Shown here one piece after another: positions 9,364 to 16,989 of a stretch of DNA of 64,000 nucleotides. This DNA comes from Burkholderia sp. SRS-W-2-2016. Its GTDB lineage: Bacteria; Pseudomonadota; Gammaproteobacteria; Burkholderiales; Burkholderiaceae. A program made the translations under genes and the position numbers. Location: assembly GCF_001931485.1 (NCBI RefSeq), contig NZ_MSDV01000062.1, positions 36,824 through 100,823 on the forward strand. The letters run 5' to 3'. Numbering within the stretch: the stretch's first letter is position 1; each line of letters begins with the position of its first letter. The notes under the pieces were generated by a model, which did no database searches, was not told the origin of the DNA, and was given only the letters and a program-made list of their open reading frames with translations.

Positions 9364-9963
9364 CTAGTCGATCCATATCGGAACGATCGACAGCGCGAGC
9401 AGGAACCCCAGCGCCGCGTTTGCAATGCGCCAATGCTGGTCGGTCCGCAGCGTGCGGCCGAGCAGCACGCCGGCCGTGCACCAGAGCACGAGGGAAAAGA
9501 TCGCCGCGATGCCGAATGCGCTGCCCAGTATCACAGCGAGGTGCACCGGGTCGGGCGTCAGCGCCGCGAACGACGCGGCCGCGCCGAGCGCCATCGTCCA
9601 TCCTTTCGGATTGAGCCACAGCAGCAGCGCGCCGCCGATGAAGCTGGTCGGCGTTTGCGATGCATTCGCATGACTCTTCGGCGCGCCGCTCGACGCGATT
9701 TTCCACGCGAGCCACAGCAGGTAGGCAGAGCCCAGCACTTTCATGATCAGTTGCAGCGCCGGCACCGCGTGCAGCAGCCCGGCCAGCCCGGCCGCCGTGA
9801 TGGCGGCGAGCGACGCGAGGCCGAGCGCGATCCCGCCGAGCAACGGCACGCTGCGCCGGAACCCGAACTGCGTACCCGACGCCGTCGCCAGCGTGGTCGC
9901 GCCACCCGGCGTGATGGTGGCGACGATGACGAACACGATCAGGGACAACAGGGTCTCGGACAT
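9364..9963 (-). CDS. LysE/RhtB-family amino-acid exporter
   Basis: A 199-residue inner-membrane protein with about six hydrophobic segments. The family signature ATITPGGATTLATASG (normally TPGPN) is near the N terminus and the loop LLWLNPKGWTMALGA is the characteristic NPK motif. LysE/RhtB proteins export amino acids or analogues. It is divergent from a LysR regulator at 10121, a common pair. At the edge of the cluster it could export the amino-acid-derived product, but it may be unrelated. Confidence 0.85.
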   Translation of the reverse strand: MSETLLSLIVFVIVATITPGGATTLATASGTQFGFRRSVPLLGGIALGLASLAAITAAGLAGLLHAVPALQLIMKVLGSAYLLWLAWKIASSGAPKSHANASQTPTSFIGGALLLWLNPKGWTMALGAAASFAALTPDPVHLAVILGSAFGIAAIFSLVLWCTAGVLLGRTLRTDQHWRIANAALGFLLALSIVPIWID

Positions 9964-10090
9964 GGCTGGACAACCTCGTATGAAAAGCGTGGGGCGGCTT
10001 GGGAATCCGTCTGGGCACGAATTGGATCGGCTACTGGACAAACTCTAAAAGTCTTTCGCAGGCTAGGGTATGGAATGTTTATAATGGCCC

Positions 10091-10107
10091 TATTAGCGTT
10101 GCTAATA
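10091..10107. promoter_or_regulatory. LysR-type operator between lysE-like and lysR-like genes
   Basis: TATTAGC-GTT-GCTAATA is a perfect 7+3+7 dyad containing a T-N11-A LysR box, 14 bases before the LysR start and 128 bases before the exporter start. It is AT-rich against a GC-rich background. Confidence 0.6.
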
Positions 10108-10120
10108 CCCAATTCTCCCC

Positions 10121-11026
10121 ATGCCCCGTAATCTCGATACGAGCCTGTTGCGCACATTCGTCACCGTTTCGCGTCGTTCGACCATGACGGCCGCGGCGCA
10201 GGCGCTGCATTTGACCCAGGGCGCGATCAGCCAGCAGATCAAACGGCTCGAGGAATGCTTTGGCCAGCGGCTGTTCGACCGCTCGCAGGGGCGCCTGAAA
10301 CTCACTGCCGCGGGAGAACGCTTGCTCGAACGGGCCGAGCAACTGGTGCGGCTCAACGACCGCATCTGGACCGACATGAGCAGGCCGATGTTTGCCGGCG
10401 TCCTGCGCGTCGGCGCGCCGTCCGATCTGGTCGGCGCCTATCTCGCCGGCATTTTCAAGGCGTTTACCCAGCGCTACCCGCACGTCGAGATCGTGCTTGT
10501 CAACCTTGCGTCGGTCGACCTGTCGGCCGCGCTGCTCGATGGACGAGTTGACATCGCGGTGATCGAGCAGCTGGCGAGCGAGCCCGGCGGGGAGTGCCTG
10601 CGCGTCGAGCCGCTCGCGTGGGTCGGCGCGGTCGGCGGCACCGCTTATCTGAAGCGGCCGCTGGCGGTGTCGATTGTCAGCAACGCGTGCGTGTTCCGCC
10701 CGGCATTGTTCGACGCGTTGACGCAGCACGAGATCGCGTGGCGAACGGTGTTCGAGAACGGCGACATCGAGGCGACAAAAGCGACCGTCCGGATGGACAT
10801 GGCGGTGACCGCATGGCTCGCGTCGACGGTTCCCGCCGATCTGCAGATGCTGCGATCGATGCAGGGGTTGCCCACGTTGCCGGATTTCGCCGTGACCTTG
10901 CATCTGCCTCCATCCGGAACGACGCCGCTTGTCGACGAAATGGCGAATTTCATTCGCAACGGTTTTCGCGACGCGCCGTCAGTCGGCGCCGGCATGTTGT
11001 CCGGTACGACCGATCGCGCGGCCTGA
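10121..11026 (+). CDS. LysR-family transcriptional regulator
   Basis: A 301-residue LysR protein. The winged helix-turn-helix is at the N terminus: SLLRTFVTVSRRSTMTAAA then LHLTQGAISQQIKRLEECFG and RLFDRSQGRLKLTAAGE. The effector-binding domain follows with GVLRVGAPSDLVGAYL. Divergent from the LysE-type exporter and probably its activator. The start lies after the dyad operator. Confidence 0.92.
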   Translation: MPRNLDTSLLRTFVTVSRRSTMTAAAQALHLTQGAISQQIKRLEECFGQRLFDRSQGRLKLTAAGERLLERAEQLVRLNDRIWTDMSRPMFAGVLRVGAPSDLVGAYLAGIFKAFTQRYPHVEIVLVNLASVDLSAALLDGRVDIAVIEQLASEPGGECLRVEPLAWVGAVGGTAYLKRPLAVSIVSNACVFRPALFDALTQHEIAWRTVFENGDIEATKATVRMDMAVTAWLASTVPADLQMLRSMQGLPTLPDFAVTLHLPPSGTTPLVDEMANFIRNGFRDAPSVGAGMLSGTTDRAA

Positions 11027-11066
11027 TCGCGTGCTTCCGATGCGGTCCGCTCCGGGCGCCGTTCTC

Positions 11067-11082
11067 CTGTAGGTCCTTCCAG
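11067..11082. promoter_or_regulatory. Weak lux-box-like site before the antiporter gene
   Basis: CTGTAGGTCCTTCCAG fits CTG-N10-CAG but its inner bases are poorly symmetric and do not match the two better boxes at 21349 and 22148. CTG-N10-CAG is expected by chance several times in a window this size. Confidence 0.2.
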
Positions 11083-11237
11083 TATCGTTGCGCGTGACCG
11101 CGCTATAGGATCGATGCCGAGATCCGCTCGACGGCATCGCGACGCGTGCGTGCCGTATGCGTCGCGACCGCGTTCGACCTCAGTTCGGCTTTCTGCTGCT
11201 TCCCATTTGCGCCGCTCGATTTTTCCCAAGGCATTCC

Positions 11238-12482
11238 ATGACTATCTGGCTGCTGCAACTCGTGCTCGTGATCGCGTTCTGCAACGTCTGCGGCCGTCTT
11301 GCCGAGCGGCTTGGCCAGTGCGCGGTCGTCGGCGAAATTACGGCCGGACTCCTGCTCGGCCCGTCGCTGTTCGGCGCAGTCGCGCCGGATTTCTACGACG
11401 TACTGTTCGGCGCGAGCGCACCGTCGGGGATGGCGCAGGTCGGCGAGATCGGCCTGGTGCTGTTGATGTTTCAGCTCGGGCTGCACATGGAGTTCGGCGT
11501 CACGATGCGCGACGGCCGGTGGCGCGTCCCTGTCGCGGTCGCGATCGGTGGCTTGTGCGTGCCGGCCGCGATCGGCATGGTCATCGCGATCGTGTCGAAG
11601 GATACGCTCGCGAGCGATGCGCCGTGGCTGCCGTATATGCTCTTCTGCGGCGTCGCGCTCGCGGTGTCGGCCGTACCCGTCATGGCTCGGATTGTCGACG
11701 ATCTGAGACTCGGCGCGATGACCGGCGCGCGAAATGCCCTGTCTGCCGCGATGCTGACGGACGCGCTCGGCTGGATGTTGCTGGCGACTATCGCGTCGCT
11801 GTCGAGCGGGCCGGGCTGGGCCTTCGCGCGCATGCTCGGCAGCCTGATCGTGTATCTGGCGCTTAGCGCGGTGCTGGCGCGTCTGGTTGTCCGCCCGCTG
11901 CTCGTGCGGCTGACGCAAACGGCGCACGCGACGCGCGACAGACTGGCGGTGCTGTTCTGCTTCGTGCTCGCATCGGCGGTCGCGACGTCGCTGATCGGTT
12001 TCCATAGCGCGTTCGGCGCGCTGTCGGCAGCGCTGTTCCTGCGTCGCGTGCCGGGGTTGGAGGTGGAGTGGCGCGAGAACGTGGAGGGTTTCGTGAAGCT
12101 CGTGTTGATGCCGGTGTTCTTCGCGTACGCGGGGTTGCACGCGTCGATCGGGATGATCGGCGACGCGTCTTCATGGCTGTGGTTCGGCGTGTTTCTCGCC
12201 GGCGGGTTCGCGGGCAAGTTCGGCGGCAGCTACGTCGGTGCGCGCGTGACGGGGCTTGCGCCGCGCGACGCGATGCTGGTCGGCTCGTTGATGAATACGC
12301 GCGGATTGATGGAACTGATCGTGCTGTCGATCGGCCTGCAGATGCAGATTCTTCCGACCCGCGTCTATACGATCCTCGTCATCTTCGCGTTGGTGACGAC
12401 GGCGCTGACCGCGCCGCTCGTTCGGCTCACGCTGCGCGCGCATTCGCGCCCGGTGCCGGCGATGCCCGTCGTCAGTAAGTGA
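11238..12482 (+). CDS. CPA2-family cation/proton antiporter (KefB-like membrane domain)
   Basis: A 414-residue polytopic membrane protein of the Na_H_Exchanger (CPA2) family. Recognisable strings are LAERLGQCAVVGEITAGLLL, IGLVLLMFQLGLHM and FFAYAGLHASIG, and SLMNTRGLMELIVLSIGL near the C terminus. It has no C-terminal TrkA-N/RCK domain, so it is a bare transport core. ATG at 11238 follows AAGG. It is convergent with the cluster's aminotransferase gene. Possible roles are pH or cation homeostasis; a link to product export or resistance is only suggested by position. Confidence 0.85.
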   Translation: MTIWLLQLVLVIAFCNVCGRLAERLGQCAVVGEITAGLLLGPSLFGAVAPDFYDVLFGASAPSGMAQVGEIGLVLLMFQLGLHMEFGVTMRDGRWRVPVAVAIGGLCVPAAIGMVIAIVSKDTLASDAPWLPYMLFCGVALAVSAVPVMARIVDDLRLGAMTGARNALSAAMLTDALGWMLLATIASLSSGPGWAFARMLGSLIVYLALSAVLARLVVRPLLVRLTQTAHATRDRLAVLFCFVLASAVATSLIGFHSAFGALSAALFLRRVPGLEVEWRENVEGFVKLVLMPVFFAYAGLHASIGMIGDASSWLWFGVFLAGGFAGKFGGSYVGARVTGLAPRDAMLVGSLMNTRGLMELIVLSIGLQMQILPTRVYTILVIFALVTTALTAPLVRLTLRAHSRPVPAMPVVSK

Positions 12483-12553
12483 CGGGCCCGCGCGCACGGT
12501 GGCGCATCCCCGATGTACGCCGTGTCACGGCAACGTCGATTGCATCACTTGCG

Positions 12554-13756
12554 TCAACCGCGTGCGACGGCGTCCCACGCACGCTTCAGACGGCGAGCCG
12601 CCTCCTCGGCGCTCTGTTCTCCTAGCATCGAGTAGGACACGCGCAACGTGTCGCACTCCGGATCGGATGCATAGAAGGCCTTGCCGGGCACGAACACGAC
12701 CTTTTCGCGGATGGCCGCTTCGAGCACCTGTTCCGCCGGGATCTGCCGCGCGAAGCGGCACCACAGGAACATCCCGCCTTCAGGTTCGTTGAACGACAGC
12801 TCGTCGCCGAATGAGTCGCGCAATGCCGCCGTCAGCGCATCGCGTCGCGTGCGATAGGCGGCTCGCAGCACGTCGATGCGGGACGCCATGCGGCCCGACG
12901 CGAGATATCGCGCGACGATGTCCTGCGTAAGCGTCGACGTGTGCAGGTCGAAAGCCTGCTTGGCGACGGCCATCGGCGGACGAAGCGCAGGGGGTGGCAC
13001 GATCCAGCCGACCCGCACGCCCGGCGAGAAGACCTTCGAGAAAGTGGACAGGTAGCACACGTTGTGATTGCCGCCCGGTTGCTGCGATGCGATCGACAGC
13101 AGGCTCGGAATTGCCTCGCCGCTGAAGCGCAACTGGCCGTAGGGATCGTCCTCGATGATCGCGCAACCATGACGCTGCGCGAGTTCGACGAGCCGGACAC
13201 GCTGCGGCAGCGGCATGGTGTAGCCGGTCGGATTCGCGAAATTCGGCGTCAGATAGATCGCCTTGACGCCGCCGCGCTTCAGTTCGCGCTCGAGCTGCTC
13301 GAGATCGAGCCCGTCCGGGCCGCCGCGGATGCCGTCGATCTGCGCGCCGATGAACTGGAATACCTGGAGTGCGGCGACATAGGTCGGCCGTTCGACGAGT
13401 ACGCGATCGCCCTGGTCGAACAGCACGCGTGCAACAAGATCGAGACCTTGCTGCGACCCGGATGTGATCAGCATCGATTCCGGCGAAGCCGGTAGGCCGA
13501 GCGCGGCGGCCCACTCGCTGATCCGTTGCCGCAAGCCGGGTTCGCCTTCGGTGAGACCGTACTGGAAGAGGTCGCGGTGCTCGTTGCCCATGATGGCGCC
13601 GAGTGTGTCGTCGATGCCGTCCATGTCGAACAGATCGGAAGCGGGGATGCCGCCGGCCAGCGAGATCACGTCCGGATTCTTGCTGAACTCCAGCAGCTCA
13701 CGCACTGCGGAGGACTTGATGCCGCGCGCGCGCATGGCCAGCACGATGTCGTTCAT
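12554..13756 (-). CDS. PLP-dependent class I/II aminotransferase
   Basis: A 400-residue fold-type I aminotransferase of the 2-aminoadipate/LysN-like group. Seen are AGGIPASDLFD at the N terminus, the NFANPTGYTMPLPQR loop, DDPYGQLRF, and the PLP lysine in LSTFSKVFSPGVRVGW, plus the C-terminal LRVSYSMLG arginine. It has no N-terminal DNA-binding domain, so it is not a MocR regulator. It is last in the minus-strand arm, 131 bases after the second oxygenase. It may supply the amino-acid precursor or transaminate an intermediate. A 12-base palindrome lies ten bases before its start. Confidence 0.88.
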   Translation of the reverse strand: MNDIVLAMRARGIKSSAVRELLEFSKNPDVISLAGGIPASDLFDMDGIDDTLGAIMGNEHRDLFQYGLTEGEPGLRQRISEWAAALGLPASPESMLITSGSQQGLDLVARVLFDQGDRVLVERPTYVAALQVFQFIGAQIDGIRGGPDGLDLEQLERELKRGGVKAIYLTPNFANPTGYTMPLPQRVRLVELAQRHGCAIIEDDPYGQLRFSGEAIPSLLSIASQQPGGNHNVCYLSTFSKVFSPGVRVGWIVPPPALRPPMAVAKQAFDLHTSTLTQDIVARYLASGRMASRIDVLRAAYRTRRDALTAALRDSFGDELSFNEPEGGMFLWCRFARQIPAEQVLEAAIREKVVFVPGKAFYASDPECDTLRVSYSMLGEQSAEEAARRLKRAWDAVARG

Positions 13757-13765
13757 GGGGTGCCT

Positions 13766-13777
13766 GTTTTCGAAAAC
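13766..13777. promoter_or_regulatory. Perfect 12-bp palindrome before the aminotransferase
   Basis: GTTTTCGAAAAC is its own reverse complement and lies ten bases before the aminotransferase start codon. It could be an operator, but no family is assigned. Confidence 0.3.
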
Positions 13778-13887
13778 GTCGGCGAGTTCGGCCGCCGGAA
13801 GTTAAAAAGGCCGGCAGGTTCGTCGAACCAGCCAGCGCAGGGGAAACGCGTCGCGGCGAATCGCGCGCGCAGCACGATTGCCGTCGA

Positions 13888-14709
13888 TCAATCGAACATG
13901 CGCCAGCCGTCTTCCTGGTGGACGAGGAACAGGCCCATCGTGCGTCGCGTCGACGTACACCGTTCGATCGCATGCAGGTTCTTGCTCTGGAACAGCGTCA
14001 ATTGACCGGGTTGTGGCTTCAGCACGATCTTCGCGGCCTTTTCAAGCGCTGCGATGGCACCCGTTTCACGATATTCGCCGTTCATCCGGTCCAGTGCGGC
14101 GCGGGACTCCGGTCGGTTGTTCCACATCACCATGCCTGCGTCGTTGTCGGCGCCCTGAATGGTCAGGAAGCCCCCGAGCTGCCGCGCAAACGATCGCTTC
14201 AGCGGCCAGTTCGCGACGTCGCGCCCGTAGCTCACGTCATCGCAGTGCGGCGCGAAGTTGAACGGTGCTTCGAATGGTTCGTACACGCGTCGCGTCGCGA
14301 GCAGGAACTCGACTTCGTAGTCGTGCCCGATCGTCAGCGGCTTCGCGTCCAGCGCATCGGAAAACAGGCGCACGAATCGGGTCGTGCGCAGACCGTCGTT
14401 CACGCGACACGCGATTCCGAAGTACTCGGCCGCCTTCGAAACGAGGTTGTCCCCCTGTTCGCGCTGGAGCTGGCCGAGCGTGACCGAGGTGGCGACGATA
14501 CCCGCGTGGTGCGCGTTCTTCGTAAACGGCGAGCTCGAGAAGCCTTCGTCGTCCCACCAGGCGTCGCGCTCGCCGTCGGGCACGATGTTCATGACGATCG
14601 CGTCGGCCTCATCCGCATCGAGTGCGTGAACCGCCGAGACGACGGTCATGCTCTCGGCGCGCGGAGGCGTACCGAAACGCATGAGTTGAGCTGAGTAGGT
14701 AGTCTGCAT
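13888..14709 (-). CDS. 2OG-Fe(II)-type oxygenase paralogue 2
   Basis: A 273-residue protein with a probable facial triad His155-x-Asp157 (in FAPHCDDVSYGRD) and distal His246 (in SKNLHAIERC), followed by RR as possible 2-oxoglutarate anchor. It is a paralogue of the gene at 15782-16603: same length, same triad positions, and the same strings NWP, VMW, AGxVMW and WRMF at the C terminus. The intact HxD suggests hydroxylation, desaturation or cyclisation rather than halogenation. GGAGGG lies four bases before the ATG. It is in the minus-strand arm, 23 bases after the aspartoacylase-like gene. The substrate may be a carrier-bound or free amino acid. Confidence 0.75.
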   Translation of the reverse strand: MQTTYSAQLMRFGTPPRAESMTVVSAVHALDADEADAIVMNIVPDGERDAWWDDEGFSSSPFTKNAHHAGIVATSVTLGQLQREQGDNLVSKAAEYFGIACRVNDGLRTTRFVRLFSDALDAKPLTIGHDYEVEFLLATRRVYEPFEAPFNFAPHCDDVSYGRDVANWPLKRSFARQLGGFLTIQGADNDAGMVMWNNRPESRAALDRMNGEYRETGAIAALEKAAKIVLKPQPGQLTLFQSKNLHAIERCTSTRRTMGLFLVHQEDGWRMFD

Positions 14710-14732
14710 GATCCCTCCACATGTGCGGATGA

Positions 14733-15782
14733 TTAGGATTGCGGGATAAGGCAGTCGCCTTTGCCCAATTCGGACAATGCCGGTTGCCTCAATACACGGT
14801 AAAGCTCCGCGGGCTTCGGCTCGGATTCGGATCGCCGGTACTTCGGAAACAGCAACAGGCCGCTCGTGCCGGCGACGAGCGGCGCGCCGTCTCGCGTGCC
14901 GAGGCGCTCGCCCGCGCGTATCGGCTGGAAATTGCGCAAGCCTGCATCGAGCCTGACCGCGCCGTCCGGATAGGGAACGATGTGCGCCCACGTATAGATC
15001 GGATTCGTGCACGCATCGACCGGCGGCAGCGAAGCGCCGTGCACGAATTCGCTGACAGTGGTGATCGCATCGAGGCAAACACGTACGCCGGCGGCGATCT
15101 GATAGAGGCCGAAGCCCTTCTGGCCGAGCTCGATGCTCAGCGCGACGCCGTCGGCCCGCTGGATGAATTCGTCCGATGTGCAGCCGCCCGCGGACGCGGC
15201 GGAAAACGGTCTGCCCCAATGCGTCACAACCGGCGTGTCCGGTGCGATCGCGTGCGCCAGTTGAAGGCTCGCCGGCTCGTAGTTGAAGACAAAGAACGGC
15301 GCTTCCGACGGCTCGATCGTCTGATGAAGATCGACGCAGAAGCGGGCGCGCATCATCATCGGCTCCATCTCGCGAGCGCGCCGATCGTCAGCCGTGTCGC
15401 GTCCGGCGCGGCCGAACGTGCGGTTCAGGTCCCGTTCGACAAAACGCGTGCCTTGCCGCGCTGCGTCGACGTTGCCGAGCAGGAAGCCGATCGACGACGG
15501 CGGCGCCAGCACGCCGGCGTCCACGTAGCGGCAAAGCGCATTGAGCACGGGCAGTCCCGCATATTCGTTGCCGTGCGTCAGCGCGATGAACAGCAGGTCG
15601 AACCGCTCCCCTTGCGTTGCGCTCGCGTGCGGCGGATGGATCACGAAGCCGAAACGCTCGACACGCTCGACGCGCGCGCGACCGATCCTGCTCGACGCCG
15701 CGAACCGTTCGAACGTCGCGATCTCGGCGTCGAGCCGGCTGCGCGCGGCATCGACGCCTGCGGTTGGCGCGATGGTCGCCAT
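14733..15782 (-). CDS. Succinylglutamate desuccinylase / aspartoacylase-family zinc amidohydrolase
   Basis: A 349-residue M14-type carboxypeptidase-like hydrolase. The zinc ligands appear as His70 and Glu73 in ALTHGNEYAG, with the third His153 in CVDLHQT. The substrate-binding DLNRTFG motif (Asn120-Arg121) is also there. The family removes an acyl group from an N-acyl amino acid or releases an amino acid from an amide. The start ATG overlaps the upstream oxygenase stop as TGATG, so the two are translationally coupled. Within a halogenated amino acid pathway it could unmask an N-acylated intermediate. Confidence 0.82.
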   Translation of the reverse strand: MATIAPTAGVDAARSRLDAEIATFERFAASSRIGRARVERVERFGFVIHPPHASATQGERFDLLFIALTHGNEYAGLPVLNALCRYVDAGVLAPPSSIGFLLGNVDAARQGTRFVERDLNRTFGRAGRDTADDRRAREMEPMMMRARFCVDLHQTIEPSEAPFFVFNYEPASLQLAHAIAPDTPVVTHWGRPFSAASAGGCTSDEFIQRADGVALSIELGQKGFGLYQIAAGVRVCLDAITTVSEFVHGASLPPVDACTNPIYTWAHIVPYPDGAVRLDAGLRNFQPIRAGERLGTRDGAPLVAGTSGLLLFPKYRRSESEPKPAELYRVLRQPALSELGKGDCLIPQS

Positions 15783-16603
15783 CAGTGAAACATCCGCCAT
15801 TGACTGTCGTGCCAGACGAGGAACGATCCGAGCGTTCGGCGCACGGTCGTGCATTGCTCGACCGCGTGCATGACGCGCGTGTTGAGTATGTTGAGCTGTC
15901 CGGGTCGTCCGTTGATGGTGACGCTGCGCACGTGATCCAGCCGGTCGATGCGCCGGGTTTGCGCGAATTCGCTCATCAGTTCGTCGAGTTCGGTGCGCGT
16001 CTCGGGCCGGTAGTCCCACATGACGAGGCCGGCGCTGTTTTCCGCGTCCTGCACGGACAGGAAGAGCGAGATCTGGTCGTAGCCTTCGTCGTAACCGTCC
16101 TGGATTGGCCAGTTCAGCGGTTCGCGGCCGAAGTGGATCGCATCGCAATGCGGCGGCACGCTGTAGAGCCCGTTGGTCACCGGCTGGTATTCCCGTTTGG
16201 ACACGAGCGGGAGTTCGCCCCAGTCACCGACCTGAACCGCCCCCGCGCCCAGCTCGCGGACGCACAGTTTGACGAATTCCGTATCGCGCAGCGCCGCGTT
16301 GGTGCGGCCTGCATACGAGAAGTAGTCGATCAGGCCTGGGATCAACTGCCCCTTGACCAGACGCTGTGTCGGTCCGATCGCCAACCCCGACTTGCCGGCG
16401 CCGGCGAAGCTCTGGTGCTGCGTGACGGGCGGGAAGGCGGGATCGTCCCACCATCGGTCGAGCTCGTTCGGGTCGACCAGATCGACAAGGACGGCTGCGG
16501 CCTTGCGATCGCGAATGAGCAAAGCGGCGTCGGCTAGCGAGAGATCGGCGCGCTCGACCTGCTTTTCGAAATCGTAGATTTCGGCGCGATAGTGCTTGTT
16601 CAA
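15782..16603 (-). CDS. 2OG-Fe(II)-type oxygenase paralogue 1
   Basis: A 273-residue oxygenase with likely triad His152-x-Asp154 (PPHCDAIHFGREPLNWP) and His246 (TRVMHAVEQC), then RR. It is the paralogue of the gene at 13888-14709. A TTG start at 16603 is chosen: GGAGGA lies seven bases upstream, and the in-frame ATG at 16708 would run into the carrier protein gene. It sits between the second carrier protein and the aspartoacylase-like gene. HxD is intact, so hydroxylation or another oxidation is expected, not chlorination. Confidence 0.75.
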   Translation of the reverse strand: MNKHYRAEIYDFEKQVERADLSLADAALLIRDRKAAAVLVDLVDPNELDRWWDDPAFPPVTQHQSFAGAGKSGLAIGPTQRLVKGQLIPGLIDYFSYAGRTNAALRDTEFVKLCVRELGAGAVQVGDWGELPLVSKREYQPVTNGLYSVPPHCDAIHFGREPLNWPIQDGYDEGYDQISLFLSVQDAENSAGLVMWDYRPETRTELDELMSEFAQTRRIDRLDHVRSVTINGRPGQLNILNTRVMHAVEQCTTVRRTLGSFLVWHDSQWRMFH

Positions 16604-16650
16604 AGCGAATTCCTCCGAAGAGAAGACGGTTCCGGATGGCGATCCCGGGA

Positions 16651-16917
16651 CTACCGTGCGGCGACGCTCACGGATTCGAGCAGTTTTTCGCTGAAGACGC
16701 GAAGACACGGGTATTCGAACAGCAGGCGCACCGGCACGTCGTGGCCGAGCTGCTGTTCGAGCTGGGTGCTCACCAGCGCGGCGGAAATCGACGAGCCGCC
16801 GATCATGAAGAAATCGTCGTCAGGCGTCACGGCGTCGCGGCCAAGGACGCTCGCCACAACGGACGCAACGACCTGGTCGACGCGCCGGACATGAGGGATC
16901 TCGATAGGTTGGATCAT
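16651..16917 (-). CDS. Stand-alone peptidyl/acyl carrier protein (second)
   Basis: An 88-residue carrier protein. The phosphopantetheine attachment motif is DDDFFMIGGSSISAALV with Ser43 as the attachment site, typical of NRPS thiolation domains, followed by VPVRLLFEYPCLRVFSE. It is just downstream of the halogenase gene. With the other carrier protein (17995-18240) and the Cys transferase it recalls CmaD, which receives an aminoacyl group from the loading carrier. ATG at 16917 is preferred over 16971 because the extension would include a hairpin. Confidence 0.88.
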   Translation of the reverse strand: MIQPIEIPHVRRVDQVVASVVASVLGRDAVTPDDDFFMIGGSSISAALVSTQLEQQLGHDVPVRLLFEYPCLRVFSEKLLESVSVAAR

Positions 16918-16939
16918 GGGCTTGAACCGGTCGAATGAC

Positions 16940-16960
16940 GAACGGCGCGCCGCGCCGTTC
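16940..16960 (-). other. 9-bp perfect hairpin between halogenase and second carrier protein
   Basis: GAACGGCGC (16940-16948) pairs with GCGCCGTTC (16952-16960) over a three-base loop. It lies 29 bases after the halogenase stop and 22 bases before the carrier protein start, with no U-tract. It may tune expression or protect the upstream mRNA. Confidence 0.45.
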
Positions 16961-16989
16961 GCCGGTTTCATGGTCGCGGATGGGGGTGG

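Noticed and set aside
9340..10131. Long Arg-rich frame on the plus strand opposite the LysE-type gene
   Set aside because: It is a shadow of the exporter on the other strand; arginine-rich composition is typical of antisense frames in GC-rich DNA.
11067..11082. Third lux box upstream of the antiporter
   Set aside because: CTG-N10-CAG occurs by chance several times in 64 kb and the inner bases do not match the two good boxes; kept only as a weak site.
11103..12140. 345-codon Arg/His-rich frame opposite the antiporter
   Set aside because: The plus strand has a clear membrane antiporter; this frame has no protein-like features.
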